Shown here piece by piece: positions 38,366 through 50,401 of a DNA stretch of 64,000 bases. The translations under genes were made by a program, and so were the position numbers. The notes beneath the pieces are model-generated. The model searched no databases and was not told the DNA's origin. It worked only from the letters and a program-made list of their open reading frames with translations. Numbering within the stretch: position 1 is the stretch's first letter; each line of letters starts with the position of its first letter. Source of the stretch: Salvator merianae (taxonomy: Eukaryota; Chordata; Lepidosauria; Squamata; Teiidae); NCBI GenBank assembly GCA_003586115.2, contig QVOM02000073.1, forward strand, positions 43,881,469 through 43,945,468, given 5' to 3'.

Positions 38366-39368
38366 GGTCTCAGTGTCTAAGCCAGAATTAGGAGGCAGGG
38401 GGGAAAATTGCATAGTTACAAGTGTTCTCTCTGTTTAGTTTTATGACTGTCTCAGCGTGAAGTTACTGTTGTGTTGCTGTAAGGCATGTTATGCTTGCCA
38501 TCTTTTGAAGTGATTTTGTTTTTATGTATGTTTATCATAGAGTTTTATGACCCCCTTATTTTAGTAGACTGCTTCAGAGATTTAATTAAGCAGGCCATTG
38601 TAAAATCTGCTAGGAGTTCTTAAGGTTCCTGAAGTGTTCAAGGGTTAAGATGTCTGGAAATAGAAGACAAACCCATATGTGGCATTTGTAGCACATGCTT
38701 AAGTGTTTTGTCAAAAGGGACCAGAGAGTCTTTAGCCTCTTTCCAAACTGAGCCTCACCGTGATGCGATCCACATGGAAATGAATTTGGGTTAATGTGCT
38801 GAGTGTACACACATTTTGATGCTGCTCCTGTTGTTGTAGGAACAATACTTTCAGGCAAGAAATAGAGCCTCAATTTAATGGAAATCATTCAAGGATGCTT
38901 TCTGGGGCTTCAGTTTTTCATCATTGGCTATATGTAGGAAAATATCTACTTCCTTCCCCTCATCCCAGGCTTAAAAGCACGGGTTCAGTAGTGTGTCAAC
39001 ATTCTATTTTGTATATTATACAAGAGATGCAATGGGGACAAATCTTATATTATGCTGGTGTATGGCATTATTAAAAAAGCTTTTTCATTATTTTTATCAC
39101 AGTAATTTTAAACAGTGTAAAAATTAAAAAAGTGACTCCTGTTTAAAATAAAAGTTGTAGTTTTTTATTCATGCCGAATAACGCTGTAGTAATTGTCTTT
39201 TCACCTACTAAGTGAAATGTTGGACTGTAAAATCTTGTGTGGAACTGTTGAACATTTATTTTTCCTTTTAAATTTTGCTGTTAGTAAATTCAAAACCACA
39301 CGACTGTACAGAACTTGCAGTAAATGTAGGCCATTTACAGCAATGCTGAATAATGGACAAAATGACAT

Positions 39369-39374
39369 AATAAA
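39369..39374 (+). terminator. NR3C1: Distal poly(A) signal of NR3C1
   Basis: AATAAA in 'GACATAATAAAAACTGCTTTTTCATTT'. The surrounding 400 bp (such as 'TGTATGGCATTATTAAAAAAGC', 'CACAGTAATTTTAAACAG', 'ATTTACAGCAATGCTGAATA') resemble the end of the human NR3C1 transcript, where the same signal is the last one. Cleavage would fall 10-30 bp downstream. Confidence 0.8.
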
Positions 39375-39904
39375 AACTGCTTTTTCATTTATATGTTCAA
39401 ATACCTTTTGAAGAAGGTTTTTTTTTGTCTCTTGCATAGAAAAGTAAGGCTAAATTTTGAATTTTATTTGTAAATAAGCCTCAAAGTGAAGGTTGCAGGC
39501 TACACACATCTTGAATTGACTCTCCATGAAGGCAGTGGGGACTTAACTTTGTGACTAGCCATTTACTCCAAAGCAGCATTACCTGTCCATATGCATACTA
39601 TAAGAAGAAACCTGGAAAAATGGGGCAAAGATTTTTTAACCTTCACATGCACATAGCAGCCTTTGCCATCTCTCTTTTTTTTGCTTCACTTCTCATTCAT
39701 GAATGTGCTGACAGTTTCTTTGGATTCCCACCTGGATTGTAGGAACAGGGCAACTTTTTGTTACCCACCTTCTTTAAATGGTTACAGAATCTTAATTCAC
39801 ACTTTCACTTGCACTCATTACAAATGAAGTATCAGAATCTGGGACAAATTGTTATTCCCCAAACTGAACCAAAATAAAGAACTTCTGCTTCTGTTCACTC
39901 GTGG

Positions 39905-40500
39905 TTCACAGTATGTCTTCTGCCCTCCACCACCTCCCGAATTGCCCAGGCTTGTGGTCATTGCTTCCATGACATTATCCATCTCATCCTCTGCCGTCCC
40001 CTTCTCCTTTTGCCTTCAATCTTTCCCAGCATCTTTTACAATGAGTTCTGTCTTATTACGTAGCCAAAGTATTTGAACTTCAGCTTTAGATCTGTCCTTC
40101 CAATGAACAGTCAGGGTTGATTTTCTTTAGTATTGACTGATTTGATCTCTTTGCAGTCCAAAAGACTCTAAAAAGTCTTCACCAGCACCACAATTCAAAG
40201 GTGTCAATTCTTCAGCATTCGGCCTCCATTATGGTCCACTCCCATATATTAATAACTGGGAAAACTATAGGTTTGACGATATGGACCTTTGTTGACAAGG
40301 TGATGTTTCTGCTTCTTAATATGCTGTCCAGGTTTACCATAGCTTCCATCCCAAGGAGCAAACGTCTTTTAATTTCATGAATGCAGCCATTGTCTGCAGT
40401 GATCTTTGAGCCCAAAGAAAATAAAATCTGACACTGCTTCCATTTCTTCTCCCTTTATTTGCCAGGAAGTGATGGACCAGATGCCATGATCTTAGCTTTT
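39905..40500 (-). mobile_element. BovB (RTE) LINE fragment
   Basis: The - strand frame 40415-40212 encodes 'GCIHEIKRRLLLGMEAMVNL' and 'NITLSTKVHIVKPIVFPVIN'. These match the post-RT region of BovB ORF2 ('DCSHEIKRRLLLGRKAM...', '...KVRIVKAMVFPVV') as I know it. The DNA on either side continues the homology (the 'GGACCAGATGCCATGATCTT' region at 40475-40495 is the inverted BovB text), with frameshifts. BovB is abundant in squamates and absent from most other reptiles, so it supports the species call. It begins about 500 bp after the NR3C1 transcript end. Confidence 0.85.
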
Positions 40501-41170
40501 TTTTTTAATGTGAACTTCAAACTAGCTACTCTTTTCATGCTTATCAAGAAATTATTGATGCTGAAATGGTTACCTGAGGAATTCAGTAATTGATTAAACA
40601 TAAACAGTTATTTACTCTGAGTAAGACAAGCAAATAGTTTTTTTTTTAAATTAGAGAGCATACATGTGTATGTGTGTAAGAGGGAGGGAGAGACACAAAA
40701 CCTGAGCTTCATCCCCAGTTAGCAGCAGTGAAAGCTACTGGTACCAGAGCAGGTCAAAAGCAGCAGGGTTTACTAATCAATAAGAGAAGTGAAGCAACTT
40801 TTGTGGACTGGAAGACAGAAACAAACAGAAAGAATTAAAATTGTATCTGAAGCCAGAGTTTTACTTAATACCAGAGCAGCCCAGCCTTTCAAAAGACCAC
40901 AATTATAAATACACAAAACTATTTCTGAGGGAAGAATAATTACAACCTAACAGCTGACATAGTAGTAATTCTGCAGTTGACTTAGAAATACACATTTCAT
41001 ATTTTAAAAAGTTCTCCAATTTTATATTGAAATTGGAAATATTCAAAACAGAGAAGTTAAAGAATCTTTATGAAGGCTGAAGACTTCAGTCTGTGATTTG
41101 TAAAGTACCTTTCCATCTTGGAGGTAGATTGTTGTTCTTGCCAAAGAACTGCAAATTTGGAGGCAAAGTT
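40501..41170. other. Unassigned spacer
   Basis: It lies between BovB and the Ty3/gypsy element and may include the decayed 3' LTR of the latter, but I could not define LTR ends. Confidence 0.4.
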
Positions 41171-41770
41171 TTAGAGTGAGGGGTTGCTAGATGATGAAGA
41201 AAGCAGAGGTGATAGGACAGTGAGATCTGTACCATAAACAGCAAGGAGGGAAGATATCAGTGGAAGACCATTCAGCATTATTATGTGGAAATTTAGCCAA
41301 AAAAAGTAAAGAAATTCAGTCATCTTGTTGGAAGTTAGTAAAACAGCATAAATACTGTTCAAGGATTTGGACCAGATGTTGTGTTGCACCGTCAGTTCCT
41401 GGTGATAAGCTGAGGAAAAGGAGAGGTCAATACCTAATTATCCAGTGAATAGCTTCCAGAATTTAGCAGTCACCTGGATTGCACAGTCAGAAATGATACA
41501 GTGGAGAACTCCCTGTAAATGAAATACGTTCCATATATGTGTTAGCCAGTTGTTGCATGGAGGGAATTTGTTTACAAGGCAAAAGGGTGCATCAACAATG
41601 GTTCAGTGAGATGAAGGCAGGAGATCAGTGATGAAGTCCATGGAAATATATTGCTAAGGTTTTTCAGGTGTCAGCTGTAGATGTTCTAATTCCATTGGTT
41701 TGGTTAAGGGAGTTTGCAAACAGAACATGAAGCTTTATATTGTTCAACATCCTTTTGAAAACCTGGCCTT
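41171..41770 (-). pseudogene. Ty3/gypsy integrase remnant
   Basis: On the - strand the zinc-binding end is seen as 'CSVCK' (41726-41712), followed by the integrase core start 'ISMDFITDLLPS' around 41643-41610. The distal core/C-terminal part 'AVYGTDLTVLSP' lies in the frame 41389-41171. In-frame stops and frameshifts interrupt it. It is the third part of the pol remnant whose RNase H and RT lie just upstream on the same strand. Confidence 0.75.
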
Positions 41771-42233
41771 CAAAATGTTTTTTAACTGCAGTAGGATTTT
41801 AAGGAATTCCAAGTGGCCAGTGGTTTCAACATTTTGATAATGAGTTAGTAATTTATCCTTGACTGTGAAAGGCATGTAAATATTATTTTGGTAGATTGGC
41901 AGTTGATCTTTTTAAATAATTTTAGTAGGCATATGCTGAACTTCAGTTAACTGAGAGTGAACCATCCCCAAAGAGCCAGAACTGTTGAGTGTGCATATGC
42001 TGTCATGCAGGAGATCCTGTGATGATGTCATGGAGATGCCCAAAGTGATCCTGCCCTCCCCCAAATGGATGGCCAGCAACTACAATGCAGCAAAAAACCA
42101 TCAACAGAATGATGGCAGGGAGTGTAATGGGGAGCAGTTATGTACCTTGCTTAATTTTCCTATCCTTTGATTTTGAACAGGGCTGGGCTTGCCAGGTTAA
42201 TCACCTGGCCATCTTGGTCCTCTTAGTACATGA

Positions 42234-43090
42234 TTAAATTTTAGTGCTGTGAAGTTTAAACCATTCATCTTTGTCTAAAGTTGTCACGGTTCTGGTTTTA
42301 AAAGGGTTAGAAACTGGTAGAAGTGGCAGCCGGCAACTCGCATAACTTTTTTTTTTGTCAAGGCAGCTGTTGACAGACCTAATTGCTTTGCTACGAAAAT
42401 TGTAGTGAAGGGATAGCCTTGTATTGTGATTTGTGGAAAACAACCCTTGAATATACTTAATAGTAATATCAAAGTGATTAAAAGGTTTATACCAACAGAA
42501 CTGTCTTGGTGACAACTTGTAAGGGTGGTGGTGCAGTGCTTGTAAGTACCTGTGTTCAGTACGAATCTCAGATTGGTCTCTTGCCCCTTTCAAATAGTGA
42601 CACCACATTGCTAGGTAACATCTCATGCTCAACAGTTCATGTTCATATCTTTCATACACCTTCATGGCCTATGTGTGCTCTCTGGAATGTAAGTGCACGG
42701 TCAAGGGTTCAACTGAGAAAGATTCAGCTTGCCTTAACGCACCCACAATTGCTACATACTGGCATCACACTGAACAGCAAAGGGAAAATCAGAATCTGGG
42801 TGGGCTCAGTTTAGAATGGGCTCAAAATGAAATGATTGTGTTTTAATTGTTCAAAGCTTTTTTGGCATTGCTCTGACAAAACAAATTTGAGTAGTTTTTG
42901 CCACTTACTGTGTATTTGTAGTTTCTTTTTTCCTCATCACCTTCTTTGAGTGGGGATGTGAGTGGAACAGTTAGCTCAACATAGTCTGGAGTAAACTTGC
43001 AGTAAAAGTTGGCAAAGCCTAGGAAATGGCACTTCTTTTTGGATATGGGGTGCAGCCTGTACCAATTTTTATTAGGACTCACTTCCACAC
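42234..43090 (-). pseudogene. Ty3/gypsy reverse transcriptase end and RNase H remnant
   Basis: The - strand frame 43088-42843 has 'HFLGFANFYCKFTPDY' followed by 'LTVPLTSPLKEG', the RT thumb/connection motif of Ty3/gypsy elements. The frame 42665-42234 has 'YERYEHELLSMRCYLAMWCH', 'EIRTEHRYLQALHHH' and 'LSPRQFCWYKPFNHFDITIK', which is the RNase H and its end. The RT palm with the catalytic YxDD/FxDD box is not found, and the distance to gag is too short, so an internal deletion is likely. Confidence 0.85.
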
Positions 43091-43773
43091 CTTGGTTTGA
43101 AATTCCATATTATGAAAATGATGGTGGATTTCAGGCAGTGTTGTAGCTGGGTCTTACAGAGGAGCATAAAAAGTTAAATTATGATTGTGAAACACTGGAA
43201 AGTTCAGCAACGTAACCGTGCGTTCATTATTTTCACAGGGTAGAACATACTTTGGTGAATCAATCCAATCCTGCATTGGGCCTAAATAATCAATGGATCA
43301 TGTGATGTTTGTACAACTAAGACCTGCAATCTTGATGATGCTATTGTCAAATGAGTGACTGTCCCTGCATTCCTTCATGCCCATCAACTGTTATTAACTG
43401 TACTGTTTGGGCCAAAGAAATGGTGGGCAAGTTGAATTTATCAGACAGCATTTGGTCCCACTATCAGCCATTGGCATTTCAAATTCTTTGGATTCTAGAC
43501 CAGGGATACAGTTATCAAATGCTTTGGTGGTCTACATTGGAGTCTGTATTTGTGGGGCTTTCCTGTGGTTTGTCCTGCTCATCATCTCGGTTTGGGGCAG
43601 GACTTACTCTTTTCCTTGTCCTGTGCTGGAAGCACAGTTTTGGTGGCCACGACAGTGGTGGTGGTAGCATCAGTGCAGTTGCTTTTTGCAGGTTTGGCTG
43701 TTAGCTGTTGGTTTAGACTTTGGGGCTAGCTGGGCCAGTTTAATGCTGGCTGATGAAATGAAGTTTGGGAGGG

Positions 43774-44490
43774 GCATTCAGCTGTAGAATGACCCGCCTG
43801 TCCACAGTACATAGCCCCTGTTGATAGTGGGGTTTTTTTTTTTCACTTAATTTCTTTTAATTGGAGCTTTTACGGGTTCTGCTGTTTTATGTAGCTTCCA
43901 TGGCCTGGATGGAGCTGGCCACTATTGATCCAGCCTTTCACCATAATCAGGTCTTTCTAGTGAATGGCCAGTGCCCAGATTAATGATTTAGTTCCATTTT
44001 TGTATATCGTAGTGAGTGCTTTGTTACCTAGGTAGGAACTTCAGCTCCGAGGAATTGAGAATTCTGTTGCATATATAGCCACAGTTTGGCATCCATGCCT
44101 TAAGGTTTGTAACTTCTGCAAAATATTTGCTTCACGAGCACAGTCATTGAAATCTTCTTGCAAACTCCTTAGAAACCAATTTAACTTCTCTATAGGGGTT
44201 CCCTGCCTTGAAGGGTACCTAAACCCACTGCAGTGCTACTGCTTTCAGGTTGTTGACAGTGAAAATGATTTTGGCTGCATCATCCAGAAAGGAGCTGTCC
44301 TGGACTGCAAAGTATAGCCTTAGCTGCATAAGAAGTACCTCACGCCCTGCAGAATTGCCATCAGAAGGTTCCAGGGCTTTGATAGCTAGTTGGGTTGCAG
44401 ATTCTGATCAGATTGTGGCCACGGCTATCAACCCATGTAGGGCCAATTGCAGGTTGCTACTGAAGAGTATCCCCATACTCACGGGGTGAG
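43774..44490 (-). pseudogene. Ty3/gypsy gag remnant with zinc knuckle
   Basis: On the - strand, about 44400-44200 encodes a gag-type capsid segment ('REVLLMQLRLYFAVQDSSF', 'AAKIIFTVNNLKAVALQWV'), as in vertebrate Ty3/gypsy gag. Further on, 43806-43774 encodes 'CGQAGHSTAEC', the last three ligands of a CCHC zinc knuckle; the first cysteine seems displaced by a small indel. Stops interrupt the frame. It is collinear with the pol remnants downstream on the same strand. Confidence 0.75.
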
Positions 44491-44499
44491 TAAACAGAA

Positions 44500-47400
44500 T
44501 ATCTTAGGTGTGGTGAGAATGAGAAGCTACAGTAGTATCCAAGTCTTGACCATGTGTGGTAGGTGGCCCCAAGGCCCATTTGTCATCTGGATCTTGGGAC
44601 ATTGCCCATGGTGCAACTATACTTCAGATTCTGGGTTCAGGGACTGGGTGCTCAGGCTGCACGTTCTAGAGCTGCTTCTTGGAGTGTTGGTGATTCCCTT
44701 CACCTTTTCTTGGGAACTGGTTTCAAATGCTATTGCTTGAAGACGGTGCTTGCACATGTAGACTGCTACAGGAGTTGTGTGGGCCCTGTGGTTAATGAGT
44801 TCAGCATCTTTTTTAATTAGCTGAATTGCTTCTGCCAGTAGGAGACTGGAGCCCCCACTGAATCAACTTTGTTTCTACAGTTTGTTCTCAACCTCACCCC
44901 CATACAAGATTGCCAAGTTTGAAACTTAGGATACTTGCTGTTTCATCTGCAGAACTCTGTGCATCCCAAAACTCCATTTCAGCCATTGGATTTGAACCTC
45001 CAGTTCTCCTCCTGATCTGAGAAAGAGGACTCTTGCTCTTTAGAGTCACTAAGATGTTATGCCATCCATGACACATAGGCCAATTCAGTAGAACCCTCAC
45101 AATTATCATACCACATCCACCACTGCTCCTCAAGGCTGGTGTCTGTATCGGATTTTTCTGGTTCTACCCATACTAGTTTGGGACAAAGCTTAATCGTTTG
45201 GGTTTTGTGATGTGTCACTATGGCAACTACCATTCTAGTGACCTGCTCTCCCCCATTGTGTAGGGCATGCTCTGGCACCAGACCACTCTAACTCTGACTC
45301 AACATCTGGAAGTTCCTCATGGTCCTCCTCAGCCATAAGTGCCTTCGTTAGTACTGAATAATAACCACATGGACCCAGAGGTAGCTGACTCTTCTGGATC
45401 CTCAGACACAGTCTGTACCACCCAGGTGCCCAGTCAAGCTGCAGGGGGGCAGATTGGGGCAACTCCTTGCATTTGGTCACGGGCATCCTGATTGCAGTTG
45501 TCCTTTGGAGCTCTGGAATCTAGGTCATTTCTAGATTCATTTTGCCTTGTGCCTTTGAGGGTCACACCAGAGTACTGTAACCTGCTTCAGTCCCTGAAAT
45601 TGCTGTAGGGAAAATGCCCTTTGCTTTAGAAGCAGCCCCATTCTCTGACTCTCTGAACACCTGTGTGCTCCACAGTTATTTCATGTGTCTAGTGTCACGG
45701 CATTCCTTCTGTGATTCCCCCATCTCTCGTGTCAACCACCATAAATAAAATAATTCATTCTTCCCTCTATGCCTCTTTGTCTAGCTGAGATTGATCAAAT
45801 ACCTTATTTGATGTTTGGAGTACTCAGTTCTATGTCTGGGCCAATGAGACTTACAAGGCACTGTGGATTGCTGTGGTCGTCCTCTGCCAGCTTGTCTGAC
45901 CTTGGCCAGGGTGTCTACATCTTAAATCTTTCCCTGCATGTTTTTTTTCTATTGCTGTGCCTCGGAACTGGTGAAGAGGAACAGGGCAACAAGCCCAAGT
46001 GGGCATTACACTGACCCATGCAGATGTGCCAAACCCATATAGATGTGCCGCCACCACCCCACTTGCCTCCAGTGAAAACAACACAATCCTAGAGCTATGC
46101 AAAAGGACACGGAATCCCAATTCATACAGTATTGGCTTAACAGTTGAGATGACAATGCAAGGAAACAAAGCAAAAGCACTTCTAGGCACTCTGTATAAAG
46201 CTCCCAAGGTAAGTGGTTTCTCGGTTGTAATACAAGAATTAATGGCTCACTGTGTCAAGATGGAGCATGACACTTTGGCTGCTAGATGATGTCAAGGACA
46301 GGGTGTGCAAAGACTCCAGCTTTCAACCAGAACAAATAACAGACTACTTCATGCTGTTGTGCTGGTTACTTGCCTTCTAAAAGAAACCTGGTGCAATTGA
46401 CAAGTGTGTTTAAGAACATCAAATTTCCAAAGCAACAACAAAATTTAAAATGCTGGAGTGTTACATGTATACTTGATAAGGTCCAATTTTTCATCTACAT
46501 TCAGAGATCGTTACATATTATGGCAGTAGGAGCCTTATGAAGCTCAGTTTCCTCCAAAAAACGGAGACATACTGGTGCTCCCATCTTTGGAGGAAAAGGG
46601 GAAGTGAGCTGAGATGGGAGCTTAGTTTTAAAGCAAGCTGTTCTTTCAATCCTAAACAACGTGCTCCATTTTGCTGCAGTTCACGACAGGTGTTCACATA
46701 TCTAGATTTATGGAACCATTTGGGGGCATATTTCATGTTGGTCGATCAGCAGATCCCCTTGCAGTGGTGATTACATGGACACTTAGTGCCTGCGTTTGTA
46801 TAATCCAGGAACACTCTTTGCCTTCGCTGTTGCCTTTATGAAGTGAGGATTTGTCTATTTTTAGCAGCATTCCACTATGACTACAAAAGGGGATCTAGGG
46901 CCTTGGCCATCCTACCTGTAAGAGGACAGCATTAAATGAAAGAAGTAGAAAAGAGAGAAAGCAGTGAGACGCACCTCTTTTCTATAGAGTAATCCTAGGC
47001 CTGACTGAGTCATTCTAGCTATAGAGCATATCTGTATCCAGCACACAAAGAGAGAGTAAGATGCCAGGTCATTCTGCCTGGGCAGACAATTGATTTCCTG
47101 CTAGGACAAAGTTTGGAAAAATAAAAACTCCTGCAACTGAGCAAATAGACCCAGCATGTTCCTAGCTGCAAGTACAGCCAGGCACAAGCTAAAGACACAT
47201 CTTGAGTCAGGAAATGCTCACAACTGAGAGTTCTTGCAGCAGGTCAGTACCTGCTGCTTCTGAGACGTGAGCAGAGAAACTCAGCCCCTCTTATTGCCTG
47301 ATCCAAGCCACTGTGGTGGTCCAGGATGGAAGCTAGGGACACCAACAAATTGCCTTGCTGCTAATTGCTACAAGATCCATTAACGGGAACAGGGAAACAC

Positions 47401-49269
47401 ATGGCGAAGAATCCCTATAAAGAGCACAGAGCACTGGATGAGATTAGCCAGTGGTGGCTGCCACACAAGGCAGAAAGAAAGCTCCAAGTGGTGATTCACT
47501 ATTAGCGTTCAATGCTAAGAAACCGTAGCAAACAGAGCTTTGATCCAGACCCAAGTGAAGCTGATTTTCCATGGTTGCCAAATATCAAAGGCTGTTCTGT
47601 ACCTCATGCTCTGACTAGTGTTGGATATCAACTCGAGCACATTTTGAGAAAAGACAAGCACAAGAGTGTAAGAGCACCATTAACCTCTCTGGTCTGCAGC
47701 ACTTACACTAACTGAGGCAGAGTCCACATCGGGTTTGATTGCAACTTCAGCTGTGCAGGAGGACACCTTGTCTGCGCTATAAACATGTGAGCTTGTGGGA
47801 GGCCAGATCTAGAGCTGCATTCAGTCCCCCAAATAGAAGATTTCCATTTGTCACTATTTCCATAACGGGGAAGTTGTGTTGCCACTGTGCACATGGACAG
47901 GCAGTTGCCCATATGCATCAACATGCCAGCAGAGAATCTACATTAGGAGCAGAGAATTGGTATGGCCTGTTGTCCCTTTCATCAGCTGACCTTCAATTAT
48001 CCCAGAAGTTTACAGAATCCCCAATGTAAGTATGACCAGTGTAGCAAGAAGACCTCATGGCCATGTCAGTTTGCGGACATCCTGTATGATAACCATTTCT
48101 AGCCTGCAGTGAGGGTGAGCATATTCAAGATCCATTTGTGGGATAGAGGCAAGAGTTTCTACACCAGGGAAATCATCAATAGATGGTTAAATCTCATTGG
48201 CTTTTCTGATAGAAGAACAGAGAGCCAAACGGTCAAGGCTTCTTGCTTGTAGGAGACTAACACAGCTTCAGTGACTTTCTGGGTGCATTATCAGTTTCAC
48301 TGGTTGAAATGTTCAGTCTTTACATCCTCCATTCTCAGTTCTGTGTTGAGGTGCCTTAGTCTCACTTGTTTCTTGATAGACTCAAACAAAGGGTTGAACT
48401 GACTGACAATATCAGCTCTTTCCAACTGCAGTAGAGATGTTCTCTGATTTGCAAAAGGGAATCCTGAATGGCAGAAAGGAGGAAGGGGAGCTGACTGCAC
48501 CTGGTATGTGCCAAATCTCTTGTGCGTCACTTCATGTGAAGTAGCATGGGTTGTTGTGGCCAGCCTCAACAAGGTGTTCCCTTTTGCCTGTGCAGAGCTA
48601 AACCAGCTGTACTCAGTAGACCCTAAGGACATAAACCTGAACATATCTATTCAAAGGTCAACAAAAACAATCCTCCTGGTATACAATGAAGCCTGAAGGT
48701 TACCAAGAGTATATTTATCCTACGTGGCTGATTGCACAAATAGAGGTTATGCGAATTGATGTCTTTCAATAGGCTTTTCATTTCTGCTTCCAGACAGTGC
48801 TCTCTCCTCCCAAAGAACAAATCTCCATAAAATCCACCTAAGTTCTGAATATCAGGGCTACTGTTAATTATTTAAATTCCCAGGCAAGCTTATTTTAGTA
48901 ATAGACAGGCCTTTAGATTTTATGGTCTTAAGTCATATATGGCTGATCGATTGGTCAGAGCTTCAGTAAGGGAATCTGTGAGTCTCTATACATTTTTCAG
49001 ATTATTTAAAATTGTCTCTTCACAGCTGGTGGTGTTATGAACTAGTGCTTTAAGCAGTTGTGGTGTTTTGAGTTGGATTTTTGTGTTGGAGGAGTCAGTG
49101 AAATGATTGATGTAGTAGGATAATCCACAGTCAGTGAAATGATCTTACTGGCATCCAGGAAATGCCTAGTTAACACAAAATGCTTTAAGCAAAAGTTGAA
49201 AACTCAACAGAGTTGGCACCTGTCATACTTCACAGAGGAGAACTATTCCTCAGAGTTACTGTCTCATTT
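44500..49269. other. Long stretch without a recognised gene
   Basis: 44.5-46.2 kb has several GC-richer - strand frames (45486-45235, 45278-45057, 45133-44894) and may hold the 5' part of the gypsy element, but I see no diagnostic motif. 46.3-49.2 kb contains short frames on both strands (47512-47715 and 47739-48029 on +, 48644-48297 on -) with products I do not recognise. No LTR, tRNA or exon could be supported. Confidence 0.35.
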
Positions 49270-50160
49270 TCTAAACATTTTTAATTACATTTTTAATTGA
49301 TTTTCAGAATATAAAACTAATATATCATATTAGAAAAGTCATAAAATAAATGAAATGAAATCTTGACTCCCAGTCTTTTTCATGACAACCATCAGTTATT
49401 TTAATCTTTTAATCTCAAATTTCAAAACGTATGGTTGTTAAGTTCTTCTCTGTGTTTTGTAGAAAGTCAGCCAATTCTTTGAAAGGTTTACCACCATCTT
49501 ATCTCTTAGCAAACATGTTAATTTATCCATCTCTGCCAACTCTACCTTTTTTATAGTTCAGTCCTCAATAGTTGGTATCTTTGTCAGTTTCCATAATTGA
49601 GCATACAAAGTTCTTGCTGCAGTAATCATATATTTCAATAATACATTTTATTTTTCCATTTGTTTTTATCAGTCAAATCCAATAGGAACATTTCTGGTTT
49701 CCACTGTCTCTGTATTTTCAATTTTTTTGTATGATCAGATACATTTCTTCCAAAACTTTTTTGTTGTAGAACAGGTCCACCACATATGATAATAAGATCG
49801 CTCTTTCTCACCACAATTCATGACAATTCTTGTGGAGTCATATACCATCTGTATATTATTTTATGAAAGTTTTCATTAAGATTGTAACAAAATGTAAATT
49901 TTAAATCTGTAATCCATATTCTTTCCCATTGTTCTAGCTGTATATTGTCTGAAAGTTCCTTGCCCATTTTACCATACATTCCTTTACTTGCTCTTCTTTC
50001 ATTTCATATTTAAGCAACACTTTATACATTTTAACAATTATTCCTCTTTCTTTTGTAAACAATTCTTTTTCCCACTCCATTTTCTCTTGAGCAAACTGGA
50101 AATTCTTTTTGCCCATTTTAAATCATTCTAACAGTTGAACATATAAAAGTTAGTAAAGAA
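49270..50160 (-). mobile_element. L1 LINE ORF2 C-terminal fragment
   Basis: The - strand frame 50116-49934 encodes 'KKNFQFAQEKMEWEKELFTK' and 'EEQVKECMVKWARNFQ'. Further along the same strand, frameshifted pieces give 'AQLWKLTKIPTIED' and 'AEMDKLTCLLRDKMVVNLSK', all of squamate L1 ORF2 type. It is AT-rich and decayed, and ends about 240 bp before the RTE-like insertion. Confidence 0.75.
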
Positions 50161-50401
50161 AGTGATTCTAATAGCCATGTTGGCTGGAACAGGTAAAAGT
50201 CAAAATCCAATAATATCTAGAGGTCCTTAAGTTCAAGTCAGAATTCTTAAGTGTGTGTGGAAGCAAATGCAAGTACAGGAAAATTTGTTCCCTGTGGTAA
50301 GTCTAAATCGCATGCACCAATTATGGTTTTGACTACTCTTCTGAATACAAAACACTGCATGAGCCAGGCCTATCAACTAAGCATGTGAAGAAACTGTGCT
50401 T

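Larger units (their letters stand above)
32845..39395 (+). other. NR3C1: NR3C1 3' untranslated region, about 6.5 kb
   Basis: After the stop codon the sequence continues as an untranslated terminal exon. Several blocks resemble the human NR3C1 3' UTR as I remember it: 32845-33010 ('GTGGTTTACAGAGGGCCAAG'), 33180-33430 ('GCTGGATAAAATTTTCTAGG', 'TTGTGCCTTTTATAGC'), 34745-35310 ('GAGCTGTAGTAGCCCTT', 'TAGCTTGTATAGTGTA'), 35790-35850 ('GGTACCAGCAATATGTAAAT') and 38990-39395, the terminal block ending at the distal poly(A) signal. ATTTA elements, which in GR mRNA favour turnover, occur repeatedly. Short open frames inside are not genes. The end near 39395 is inferred from the position of the poly(A) signal. 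Confidence 0.85.
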
